From contig JAALGY010000043.1 in the NCBI GenBank assembly GCA_032358165.1, positions 620,001-684,000 on the forward strand: a stretch of 64,000 nucleotides of DNA. Direction: 5' to 3'. This DNA is from Diplosphaera chodatii (Eukaryota > Chlorophyta > Trebouxiophyceae > Prasiolales > Stichococcaceae). Positions 16,849-28,200 of the stretch are shown here, piece after piece. A program made the position numbers and the translations under genes. The first letter of the stretch is position 1. Each line of letters begins with the position of its first letter. The notes under the pieces are model-generated. The model was given only the letters and a program-made list of their open reading frames with translations. It did no database searches and was not told the origin of the DNA.

Positions 16849-19800
16849 ATGGCGACACTGGGCTTCGGCGGCAAGTCGGCGCAGCTGGCGTCCTACTTCC
16901 AGGAGGTGGCAGCCCACTTCGCGACGCTGGAGGATGCGGAGGAGAAGTCGCTGCTTGCTGCAAACGCCGTCGAGGAGGTGTGCACCCCTCCCTGGCGCAC
17001 GCAGCGGGCACATGCCTGCAGACATGCCAGGCAATGACGCGGCACTGGCTGGCCGCTTGAGCGCGATCACGAGCTCCGCAGGTGGCTGGGCAGGAGGTGG
17101 AGGCGGCCACCAGCCCGGCGACGGCCTTCACGCTGGAGAAGCTGCTGGCGGCGGCGGACGTCAGCACCACGCTCAGCTTCCTGCGGGCGGTGCTGGAGAC
17201 GCAGGACGCCTTTGGCAGCCTTGCCACCGAGTGAGATGCACACACCAGGAGGTTCAGCAATGCCAAGCCCGCAGCCTGCAGACCATCGAAGGGCTGAAAA
17301 TTGATGGGACATGCCCTCGTGAGATAGTGCTGGACAGTACGTCTCACCACCAAATCTGGTGCGCCCGCAGCAAGACAGGTTCCCACATCCTGGAGAAGAT
17401 CCTGCAGAAGCTGGGCGACGAGGCGCCGGGCCTCGAGCCCGCCACGCAGACTGCTGTGCAGCAGGTAGGCACCTCGAGGGGGCTGCTGTGCAGCAGCAGC
17501 AGCAGCAGCAGCAGGAGCTTGGTGGCCGGAGCCACCCTCAGAGCAGCTGAAACGCTTGCATCAGGAGCCGGGGTGTGACGGGGGCTCAGGGGTTTCGGAT
17601 CACGTATGAAGCAGTTGATGACGCAGGCACTGGGGCGTGTGACGTCAGCGGTCATCGACAACCTGGGCGACTGCGTGACGGATCGCTGCGGGTCGTTCGT
17701 GGCGCGGCGGCTGCTGGCGGTCGCGGCGGGGCGGGTCGTGGCGCCCGCACAGGGCCGCAAGCCCAAGCCCTCCGAGCTCTTCGACGAGCAGGACGAGCCA
17801 GCAGAGCAGCGGCAGGTGCAGTTGCAGCGGGCGCTCAACCCATGCGTGTTGCTATGCAGGTGGCTTCCTCTGTACGGATGCACCGCACTGTGATGCACCG
17901 CACAGTTTGCTGAGATGCACTTCCTGCTGATGGACAACACCCATCAAGGCAGATGTGCCGCTGTGGCACGACAGCTGATGTGCATGTGATTCTGATGCAG
18001 ACGCCAGGAGACAAGCAGCACGCGGGTGGACTGGCGGCTCGCTTGGGACCTCAGTCAGCTCTGGTGGCGGCGCCGTACCCCGAGGTCATCTCGCAGCTGA
18101 CGGCAGCGGTGCTGGAGCCGGACACGGCGGCACTCATTCCAGACGTCGCGTACCACCTGCAGGGCAGCCCCTGGCTGCAGGCCCTGCTCACGGCAAACGC
18201 TGGCAACACGTGGGCTGCCTTTGCATAGTTGCCTGTTTCAATGCTGTCACTAAGATCCTGACAACTCCGACATCCTGATCTCCATTAAATACCCTTGTGT
18301 GTTGGATAGTCGAGATCCATGCTGAGCGTGATGGTACCACGGCCGGACATTGCGACTGCATGATGACCTGCGCCTGGCCTTGCAGGGGTGCCCTGGAGCA
18401 GCTGCTGGCCTGCGTGCTCGGCGCTCAGGGCCTGGATGGCGTGCGGCCGCAGGCGGCCCACGAGATGATGACGGACCGCACCGCAAGCCACGTTTTCGAG
18501 GTCACAGCACGTTGCTGTGCATTTGGAAACCTGCATGTGATGCAGCCGGACATGCTGCAGGAATAAATAAGTTTGTATTGCAGGCAGGCCGGTGCAACCA
18601 GTACTTGCCACCCAGGGTTTGTGCATGCGTGTGCTGCAGGCGGTGTTGGCGGCGGCGCCAGACAAGCTCTTTGGCCGGCTGTGGGACGCGTTCTTTGCGG
18701 GCTCCCTGGCAGCGCTGACGTCGGGGCCGATCGCAAACTTCGTGGTGCAGGCCGCCCTCGCATCAGCGCGCACAGGCAGCCAGGTGGGTACATCGTGCAC
18801 AGCCGAGCACGCTCTGGGCAGGCAGGACGGCCCAGGCAGCCCAGCGAAGTCCAGGGCCAAACAATGCACACCGCTGGCGGGGGGGGTCCTCTGCCTCTGG
18901 TGGGCATCTGTGAAAACTTTTGGGGACTTTGCTCCCTGGCTCCCGCTGAAACACGGGGTCACCTGCAGTTCCCCTCCGTGCCCGCCGCCCGCAGGTGAAG
19001 CAGGCGCTGGCGGAGCTGGGCGACTCGTTCGGGGAGCTGCTGTCGCGGAGGCGGGCGGGCGTGGTGGCGGCGCTGCTGGCGGCGTGCGGCCGGCTGGGGG
19101 CGGCGCAGTCGGACGCCTGCCGCGCGCTGTCCCGCGGGCTGACGGGCCTGCCGGCGGCGGGCGTCGAGAAGCGCGGCCTGGCGGTGAGCAGCGCGTACGG
19201 TTCGTGCGGCCCGGCTGCTGTGCTGCGAGTGGTTGCGTTGGCGCGAGAGAGGCCTCTGGCGGTAGGTTGCCGGCCACAGCAGGGCCGCCAGCTTGAGGTT
19301 AACAAGGTTAGATTCTGCAGGCAATTCACCCTGATCACGTGCCCCCGATGTAACCGCCGCCAGGTGGCGCTGATGACGCTGGATGGCGCGGGGCAGCTGG
19401 GCGCCGACGCCGGGGGCGAGGCGCTGCCCGCCAGGCACCGGCCGCGGCTGTCGCCGCCCGGCTGCGCGATGCTGGCCCTGCTGCTGCGGTTCCCCCAGGT
19501 ATCTGGACGTTCATTCACGGTGCAAGGGTGCAGAGTGCCTTCGCTAGCAGCAGGGCACAGCTGGCCATGCACCTGGTTCTGGGTGCGAGCCTGTGTCGAC
19601 CAGACCACACTGTGTCACGGTGCCCAACGTGCAGGACGCCAGCCAGAAGTTTGCAAAGGCGGTGGCGGCGCTGTCGGCGGCTGACGCAGCTGCGGTGGGG
19701 CTGGACCCGGGCGGCACCCGTGTGCTCGAGGTGCGGTGCATGAACATACAGCTGGGCGTCTTCCCCGCCCTGATACGCCGCTGCAGACACGCTCCAGGTT

Positions 19801-21110
19801 TCAATGCTGCCGCTGCCGCTGCCGCCGCCGCCCTGCCGCGGGTGTGCAGGCAGGGCGCTGGTGCGCCGTGCGCTCATTGTGAGCGGTGCCGCCACTGGGG
19901 GGTTTCAGGCGCCCCAGCCGCGGCCCTCGCGCATGACTGCGCTGCCGCCGTGCAGGCGTTCATGCTGGGCCCCGCGTCCGCGAAGCAGAAGCGGGCGGTG
20001 GTGCGCTCTCTGGCGGGCTCCTGGCCGGCGCTCGCCCGCGAGTTCGCCAGCAGCCACCTGGTGGAGAAGTGCTTCGACTTCGCGGTGAGCTGGCGCTCCC
20101 ACCTGCTGCGGCCATGCCACACGAGGCAGATCGCGCGGGGCACACCCTGATGGCTGACGTGTTCGGCTACTTCGGCTGTTGTCCGATGCACCCCGGCCTG
20201 TGCGGTCGAATGAAGACGGGTCTGGACCCGCTGGGCGCAGGGCGCGGCAGACAGGGAGGCGATGGTGCAGGAGCTGGCGGCCGCGCGCCGGGAGCTGTAC
20301 ACCGCCCCGCGCGGCGCCGCGGTGAGAATACGTCAGGCACTGCGCCTTGCAACCCGATCGAGCCTGATCGCGAGAGTCCAGGTCGGACAACATCCACACT
20401 AGGCGCAGCGAGACCGGTTACATGGAGCTTCAGCAAATTGCCATACTTTTCGGGTCCATGAAAGCGACGGCGGCAGCTGCTTCCCAACCTGCGCAGGTGA
20501 TGAAGCGGACGGGCGCAGATGTGTATGCCCGGTCGCCGGCAGAGTGGCAGCGGCGCTGCGCCACGGCGGCCGCCGTGCGCTCTGACTTTGCGGCGATGCT
20601 GGGTGATGAGCCACCTGTAGCGGTGCCTGTCGACATCAGAGCGGGTGCAGGCACCGATGCGGATGCGGCTGCGCCAGACGAGGCAGCGCCAGCTGGCGGC
20701 AGCAAGAGAGCAGCCAAGAAGCGGGCGAAGGAAGCCGCTGCGGCTGCTGCGCCTGCTGCAGAGCCTGGAGTGGCTGCTGCTGAAGCGGAGCCGCCAAAGA
20801 AAAAGGTGTCGCCCTAGTGCAGCATGTGGTTCCTGCTGACAAGTGCGGCCTCTGACAGCCTGCTCAGCCGGATGCTGATGGCAATGCTATCTTGATGCAG
20901 AAGAAGAAGCGCAAGGGGACAGACGAGGAGGCAGGCGATGTTGCCGCTCAGCGGAATGGCCACCAACCGCAAGCAGGACACCTAGAGTCCGAACCGACAC
21001 AGGTCAGCGCCATGGCCTGTGGCAGCACAAAGAAGAAGGCAAAGTCCAAGTCCGCCGGCAGCCTTGGCGGGCGGAGAACATCAGACATGATGAGATTGCT
21101 GGTCAGCTGA
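16849..21110 (+). CDS. NOP9: NOP9-like pumilio-repeat nucleolar protein
   Basis: Likely binds pre-rRNA in the nucleolus and acts in 18S rRNA and small-subunit maturation, as yeast Nop9 and plant APUM23 do. The start MATLGFGGKSAQLASYFQEV is at ATG 16849. Divergent PUF helices are spread along the exons: SKTGSHILEKILQKLG, DNLGDCVTDRCGSFVARRLL, TDRTASHVFEV, SGPIANFVVQAALASA, RPRLSPPGCAMLALLLRF, FASSHLVEKCFDFA. Between repeats are long inserts, as in Nop9. The C-terminus is basic: GSKRAAKKRAKE, then EPPKKK joined across an intron to KKKRKGTDEEAG, which reads as a nuclear/nucleolar localisation signal; the stop is at 21108-21110. Roughly 14 exons. Exact exon edges in the middle third (17,900-20,350) are uncertain. 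Confidence 0.82.
17491..17514 (+). repeat. (CAG)8 microsatellite in a NOP9 intron
   Basis: Eight perfect CAG units just downstream of the donor that follows the exon ending TQTAVQQ. It lies in an intron by this gene model; if the intron is retained it would add a Ser, Gln or Ala run depending on frame. Confidence 0.75.
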
Positions 21111-21607
21111 GGTGCAATAGCTATTTGTCGTCACATCAGCAGCTAAGTGCGGTTGGTGGCTTCCATAGCTATATACGATGGCTTTAGCACTAGAATAGTA
21201 CACTTATGACGTTTCAGTATGACATCTGCTACACTACCATAAGCTACATCATGGCTACATACAAACCATCCTTTCGGGCAGAACCATATCTGCTAGCATG
21301 CAGAACTGGATCAACCGGTGCACGCTGAACCGCCCGACAAGTGCTGATTGCAAATACGGTGGCAAAGTTGGCGCTTGGGCAGACCGCCCAGCCGCTACCA
21401 CTTTCCTAACGGACAATATGGTACACTGCAGAACAATCATGAAACCACATGCACCAGTTCTCTCGACGCTGCATCGTCGTCATGATACAGCATCTACAGG
21501 GCTCCGCAATGCTACCGATGGCACTCAAGACCACCCGGCAGCGGCTGCAACTGAAGACAGCAGCGCCACTCTCAGCAGCCATGGCGCTTCAAATCATCCC
21601 ACCCGCA
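21111..21607. other. intergenic region 3' of NOP9
   Basis: About 500 bases, more A/T-rich than the surrounding coding sequence, between the NOP9 stop and a possible small convergent gene. No exon, repeat or RNA gene seen. Confidence 0.4.
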
Positions 21608-21802
21608 TCAGAAGAAGCCATCGTCCGCAAGCAGGAAGGACTCCAGGTAGCTGACGTGCTGCTTGGGCAGGCCCAGGTGGGGCCACGAAAAGGAGCCCTG
21701 GCGCTGCTCCACCTTCTGCTCGGGCGCCGCTGGCTGAGGCTGGGGCGCCTTGGGCTTGGCAATGCTGGTACTGCCAGTCTGCTCTGTCTTCGGGGCACCC
21801 AT
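21608..21802 (-). CDS. possible small protein, 64 residues
   Basis: A single uninterrupted frame starting at ATG 21802. The protein begins MGAPKTEQTGSTSIAKPKAP, is Pro/Gln-rich in the middle, and ends with a more ordered block: FSWPHLGLPKQHVSYLESFL then LADDGFF. Third positions are partly G/C-rich. I recognise no family. The C-terminal block looks like a short conserved motif rather than random sequence, but this is a judgement by eye. It could also be the last exon of a longer minus-strand gene. Confidence 0.4.
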   Translation of the reverse strand: MGAPKTEQTGSTSIAKPKAPQPQPAAPEQKVEQRQGSFSWPHLGLPKQHVSYLESFLLADDGFF

Positions 21803-22270
21803 TATTGCTGCTAACTTCTAGCTCCCTGTTGCCCGGCTGTTGCCTCGAGTTCGAATACGGTGCTATAAGGCGAGCAAACGGCTAGCCGCGCTGTGCAAAT
21901 GATAGCTGCACACTCTATCGAGCATTTCAGACGGTGCAAGTTGGAGCTCAGCGGCACGCAGGTGACCGAGTGGACAGCGTCCTCGTCCTCTTCGCGTGGA
22001 CTCTGAAGTGAACCGCCACCTCAGCTTCCAAGCATGAGTAGTCGCTGCAGGGGGGCCTTTTCACTGCCTCACATTTATGTGTAACCGACCCTCGACGAGT
22101 GCTCCAGGGCAGCCCACAGCATTGAAGTAGTTGCTGTGCCTGATCGGCTTGCGGCAGTCCCGCTCAATCCACTACTTGATAAAGGCGGATCAGCAGAGAG
22201 GTACCCCACTTTGCTTGCGCGCTTTGCGGATGCCTCGACGCACTTTTTGAACCGTAGATCCCATGCCATA
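21803..22270. other. intergenic region upstream of the kinase gene
   Basis: About 470 bases between divergent genes; promoter region by position. I see no clear element. Confidence 0.35.
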
Positions 22271-25200
22271 ATGAGCTTGGCAGGCAATCTGGCCGCTTCA
22301 GACGCGGGCCGATCCGTCCAGGAACTCGCCGACCTGGCGTGCTGCAATGGGATGCGCAACAAGCAAGGGCGTGCACGAGGAGCTCCAGGCCGCTGACAGT
22401 TACCCGCTGGGCGACGGCATGCACCGTCTGCGCAACAGCTCCAGCTTCCTGAACCGCCGGCGCCCTACCTCGCGGTGACCGCCCTGTCAACGTGTTGATG
22501 CTGCGGCGCGCCTTCTATCTGCTGCGCACATCCTTTACGGTGGCATGCCCAAGAGTGCACACGCCGGTGGCGGAAGTGGTGCATGATGGCGGCACAACTC
22601 CGCACAATCCGTGCAGCCACGCCTGAGAGTGTGCTGCTGCCGCACACAGGAAGGATGAGGCCGACGACAGGACGGACAGCTCCACCAGTGCGTCCACTCA
22701 GCTCAGCGACAGAAGCGGCCGCCCGCCCCTGCCGCCGTACCATGGCCACTCAGGGGACGGCGGCAGCGGCGATGCCGTGACGTCGGCGCCCCAGCACGCA
22801 CACGCGCATGCGGTTGGCACACAGGCTGACTTTCAGGCGTGTGATGCCGCAGATCCGGCTGCAGCGCCTCAGCATGACGCCCTGTTCAGAACGTCAGTCG
22901 ACGGTGGCAAGCAGCGGCGGCGGCGCCTCACAGCAGCCGGCGGAGCCGACGCCGCGGAGGCGGAGGACACAGCAGACGCCTTCACAGGGCCCCGGCCGTA
23001 CGCCCGTGTGGGCCCTGCGACTGCGACGGCGCCGCCCGAGGCGCCGCAGTGGCAGCAGCAGCTGCAGGAGCTCCGGGAGCCCAGCGCCGGCAGCAGCAGC
23101 CAGTCGCCGCGCATCTCGGCGCACGTCGACCGCCGCCCGCACGACTCTGCCGCCAGCGAAGTATCAGATGCTGCCGCGATGAGCACCGTCACATCAGGTG
23201 CTGTGGAGACCGCCACATGTTCTGCTATTTCAAGCTGAGTATGAAGCCTGCTGTAGCCTCATCCATTCGTGTACGCTTGTAGCTGGAGCACCCATCTCAG
23301 AAGATCGTGCAGGTGAACTGCTGGCGGCAGCGGCGGCGGCAGCGGACACAGGTGGCGGCGCGCCACACTATGAGCTCCCAAGCAGCAGCGCGCAGCAGCG
23401 GCGCCTGAACACGCAGTCCTCCCCAGCGCTGCCGCAGATATTAGTTCCCCCAGCAGGAGATGACAGCGCAGCCGAGGTGGCGGCCCCACCTAAGAAGCGG
23501 CTCACACGGCGGCTGACGACGCAGTCCCTGGACATGCCGCTCTCCCGCCTCGCTGGCGGTGAGGCGCTCTCGCCTCACAGCACACCGCGTGACGCCGAGC
23601 AGCGCGTCGACCACGCAACAGCGCAGCCGTTCCTGCGGCAGTCAGCCCCCGGCGGGGTGCGCGATGCGGAGGAACCCGCTGCCGGCAGCCACCACGCCGG
23701 CAGCAGGCGGCTGCTGCGGGGCATGCAGGAGCGCAGCGCCGACGGCGGCGGCAGGGCGGGCGAGCCGTCGCTGGCGAGCCGCTCCGTTGATGCCAGGAGC
23801 GGCCGCGGCGGCTCGGTGTTTGCACAGCAGCTGGCCGCGATGCGGTCTTCGACGCCGGGCGGGCTCCAGCTCGAGGATGCAAGGTGCGTATATCTCGCTG
23901 CCATGGGTGTATGCAAGCGCTCTGGTGCCGCATCGTGCTTCCCGGATGCTGCTGCCAGGCTGCCAGTGTGTGCTCATGAGCAGCGGACGCACTAAGGTGC
24001 ATGTCGAAACGCGAGGCTCTGCACTTGCAGGCATCCGCAGCATCGGGCGGCGCTGAAGCGGCATGCAACAGCAGGCAACTGGGTCAGCGCGCTCGTGCCC
24101 CCCGGGCTGGCCGATACAGCAGAAAAGCCATCCCCAGCCTCCACAGCCGACCATCCCTGGAGTGACGTGAGGGCTGTGGCTCAAGAAGGATGCACTGTAG
24201 GCAGAAGGGTGCCAGCCGTCCTGCTTGTGCTGCTGCATCGGTGTCTCGCTGTGCCTTCAGTTGGCTCGAGCCGCCGCCTGTTGTCTGCTGCAGGGGGGAG
24301 GCACGGCTGGCCGCAGCGCCTCCTGGCACCAGGAGCAGCAGCATCACCAGCAGCAGCGGCAGCAGCAGCAGGAAGCAGATGTGCACATCGCCTTCGGCGA
24401 CCTGGAGGTGCACCGGCAGGTGGGCTCCGGCCAGTTTGGCGTGGTGCGGCTGGTGCGCCACCTCCCCACCGGACGCCTGTACGCCCTGAAGGTGGGCCTG
24501 AGCAGTTCGCAGGCTGCAAATTGGCATGCTTCCTCCCGGTCGCCATGTCCCAAGCAAGCCCTGGCATGTGCTCAGGGACTGCCGATCTGACCCTGCCAGA
24601 GGGCATTGGGTTGCGGACCCCAGTCCATTCCGCGGCTCCATGCGCTGCAGGTGCTGCACAAGGCGCCCATCAAGGAGGCCAAGCACATCGAGCACGTGCT
24701 CAACGAGCGGCGCACGCAGGTGCGCTTAAATTCTGGTCAACACACTGCTGTTGGCAGCAGCACCAGCACGCTGCTGGCTTGACGTGTGCTTGAGCACCAG
24801 CCGCCGGTGGAGACCAAACCATCATGCTTTCAAACGTGCAGGCGGCGGCAGACCACCCGCTGTGCGTGCGGCTGCACGGCGCCTTCCAGGACACCCACAG
24901 CCTGTACCTGCTGCAGGAGTTTGTGCCAGGCAAGCGGCACCGCTCCTGCTGAGGGGGCCCGCTGCCACGCCCCGCTGCACGGCAAGCTGATGATCCTGCT
25001 GCCGCTGAGCCGCTCTTGCACGTGTGCTCCAGGCGGGGAGCTGCTGACGCGGCTGAATGACGAGGGCGCTCTCCGTGACGAGGACGCGAGGTGGTGCACC
25101 GCCTGCGTCGTGGCCGCGCTGGCGTCGCTGCACGCGCAGGGCACGGTCTACAGGGTGGGCTGCGCTGCCGCTCTACTGCAGCTCCCTAGTCACACAATCA

Positions 25201-28200
25201 AGGCGGTCATCAAACTCCATGCCTGCCCGCCTGCTTGCAGCACGTGGGGTCGTTTGGTGTGCTTGCTTCTGCAGCTGCTGACATGTCGGGCACCTGTTGC
25301 TGCAGGACCTGAAGCCTGAAAACCTGCTGATTGATGCCGCCGGCTACATCAAGGTCGCAGACTTCGGCTTCGCGAAGCACATCGCTGACGGGCGCACATA
25401 CACCGTCTGCGGCACGCCCGAGTACCAGGTGAGCTGCCAGCACCGGAGCTGTCAAGCTCCCTGCGCATTCCCATGTCACCATCGGGCCACGCATCAGCCG
25501 TGTGCATGTGCGCGCTGCCCGCACCTGGTGCTGCTGAGGGTACGAAAGGTGGGGACCTGCTCGCCGACTGCCTCGTGCCCCTGCCGCCCCAGGCGCCGGA
25601 GGTGCTGCAGCGCCGCGGCACCAGCTTCGGCGTGGACTGGTGGGGCGTCGGCGTGCTGCTGTACGAGCTGCTGGCCGGGCAGCCGCCCTTCCAGTCGCAG
25701 GGCGACCACTGGTGGGGCTGCCCGCCACAAATCACACCTCGACGCTGCCGGTTTCTCGATTGGCAGGGTGCTACACTGTGCAGCAGCTGCGCACACATAG
25801 GGCCACACACCCAGAGCGTGCAGGCCAGAACCGAACCCTGTCCACAGGTTCTCACCAGCTGCTGTGCGCAACAGCAATGTCGACGGCTCGCCTGCATTGG
25901 TGCAGGTCCACCTTCCGCGTCGTCATGGAGGGCAAGTTCACGCTGCCGGACACCATCTCGCCCAACGCTGCGGACCTCATCACCCAGCTGCTGCAGGTGG
26001 CGAGCCAACCATGCTCAGCCAGGGTGCTTGCGGTAGTTTGCAGCTCGTTGTGTGGCAGCGATGTCATGGCTCATGTGTGAGTTCGGCTCTGGGCTGTGGG
26101 CGTTGTAGCGACTCACCAGTCCCATCACGTTCAGCCGCACCCTGTTGTGCGGCTGGGTGACATGACGACACTGCTGTTTGGCTCGTATGGCACGGACGGT
26201 TTGATGTCGTGTGGGGATGCAGCCGGACATTGAGCGGCGGCTGGGGTGCGGCCCGCGGGGCGCGCAGGAGATCAAGGACCACCCCTACTTTGAGGACGTG
26301 GACTGGTCGGCGCTGGAGGCGGGCACGCTGCGGCCGCCCTTCGCGTCCCCGGCGCCCCGGGACCCGCTGTCCGAAGCGCCGCCGGCGGCCGGCTTTGAGG
26401 ACGGCCCACCGGAGCAGTGAGTGGGAGTGTGACACAGCCGCAACACACAGCATGCTTTGACCTTGAGGACCTGGTCTTTCGCGTACAAAGGAATGTGTGA
26501 TCTACTGGCTAATGCATGCCGAGTGATGCCTGCTCACAGCTGATGTTGTTTAGCCAATCCGTGTGTAGGCCGCCGCCCTTCCCGGGCAACCAGAAGGACC
26601 CCAACCACGGCGCCTGGGCAGACCTGTGGGACTGGGTGGATGCCCCGCTGCGGCAGGCGCCGCCCCAGCGCCCCAGCCCTCCAGCAGCAGCTGCCCCTCT
26701 GGCAGCATTGGCGACCACAGCGGCCGGCAGCCACCAGCCGCAGCCCGACAGGCTGCTGCAGGACCCGGCACAGGCCATCGGCGGCGCCACAGCCGCCGCC
26801 GTGGCGCACAAGCCGCCGGCTGCTGACCCCCCGCACTCGCTGGCCAGCGGCTCGGCAGGCTCCAGTCAGCCAACAAATGGGCACCTCGCAGCGCGACATG
26901 CCGACATACGAGTCTCAACCAGCCCTGCGCCAGAGCATGTGCAGCCCCAGACAGCGGCGGCGCAGCTGGCCGACAGCGAGGCAGCCGCCCCGGACCCGCC
27001 CACCCCGGAGCCCGCCCCCCGGCGCCGGCGCCTCGGCCTCACGCGGCGCTCGGGCCTGAGCCCGCAGAGCAGCGCCGCCAGCGACGAGCTCCCGGCGGTG
27101 CCCCCAGAAGCGCCAAGCGGCGACGGCGCTTATGGCAGCGGCGGGGGCATCGCAACTGGCAGCCAGGCGGTGCCAGCGGCAGCGGCAGTGGAGGCGGGCC
27201 ACAGCGTCTGCGCAAGCCCGGAGCCATCGCCTGGAACGCTGAAAGCCCGCAGCTCCCTCCGCCGCTTCCTGCGCCCCAAAGGCGCGGCAGAGGCGCAGCT
27301 GTCGCTGCCGCCCACAGCGGCAGCCCGCAGCACAGCCGGCATGGAGGATGCAGCAATCCGTGTGCAGCAGGCGGCAGCGGCCTCGCCTGGCGGGGAGGCC
27401 GCCGGCAGCGGGATGCCGGCACCAGCCGCCTCTCCCCAGTCTCCCCCGGACGTGGAGCCCCGCCAGAAGCCCAGCCTCCGCAGCAGGCTGCTGCACCGCC
27501 GGGGCGGCACGCCGCCCGCCGAGCCCGCGGCTGCGGTGTCCTCGCAAGGACAGCAGCTGCCGGGCCCGGCGGTCGCGCCAGCCGCAGGCGACCGGCAGCC
27601 CGCAGCTGCTGCCACGGCCGCTGCAGGGGCGGGTCATGCCGCGGCAGCCCGCGCAGGCCCGCTGGCTGAGCACGCAGCGCGCAGCTTCGAGCTGCGCCGC
27701 GTCAGTGACGACTTCGGCTCGGACGCCAGCAGCGAGCGCGCGGCGGCGGTGGCGGCCCCCCAGGAGCCAGTCACCACGAGCGACGGCGCCAGCGGGCTGC
27801 ACGCCGAGAACGGCTTGGCGCCCCAGACAGACATGCCTCCAGCCGATAAGGACTATGCAGCCGCAGTCCAGCACCTCGATGACGGCGAGTCAGCAGCGTC
27901 GGCGCGCAGCTCCTCGGAGGCCAGCGGCGCGCTGCTGGCGGCGGCGGCGGCTGCTTCGCCAGAGGCAGCCGGCTCCACGGGCGCCGCTTCCCCGCCAATC
28001 GTCAAGTCCGTCGCGCCGGCAGCGGCCCCACTTACAGCCGCAGCCGAGGGTGGCGGCATGTCGCCCCTGGGCGACAGCGCGGCGGCTGTCCTGCCGCCCG
28101 AGCGGGAGCCGCCCCCCGGCTCGCTCCGCGTGCGCTTCGCCGCGCAGGCAGCGGAGCCGGCCGCAGCTGCGGCCTCGACGGCGCGGCCCCTGGCCGCTGC

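Noticed and set aside
26915..27874. 319-codon minus-strand open frame
   Set aside because: Antisense of the kinase tail; Cys/Arg-rich shadow composition.
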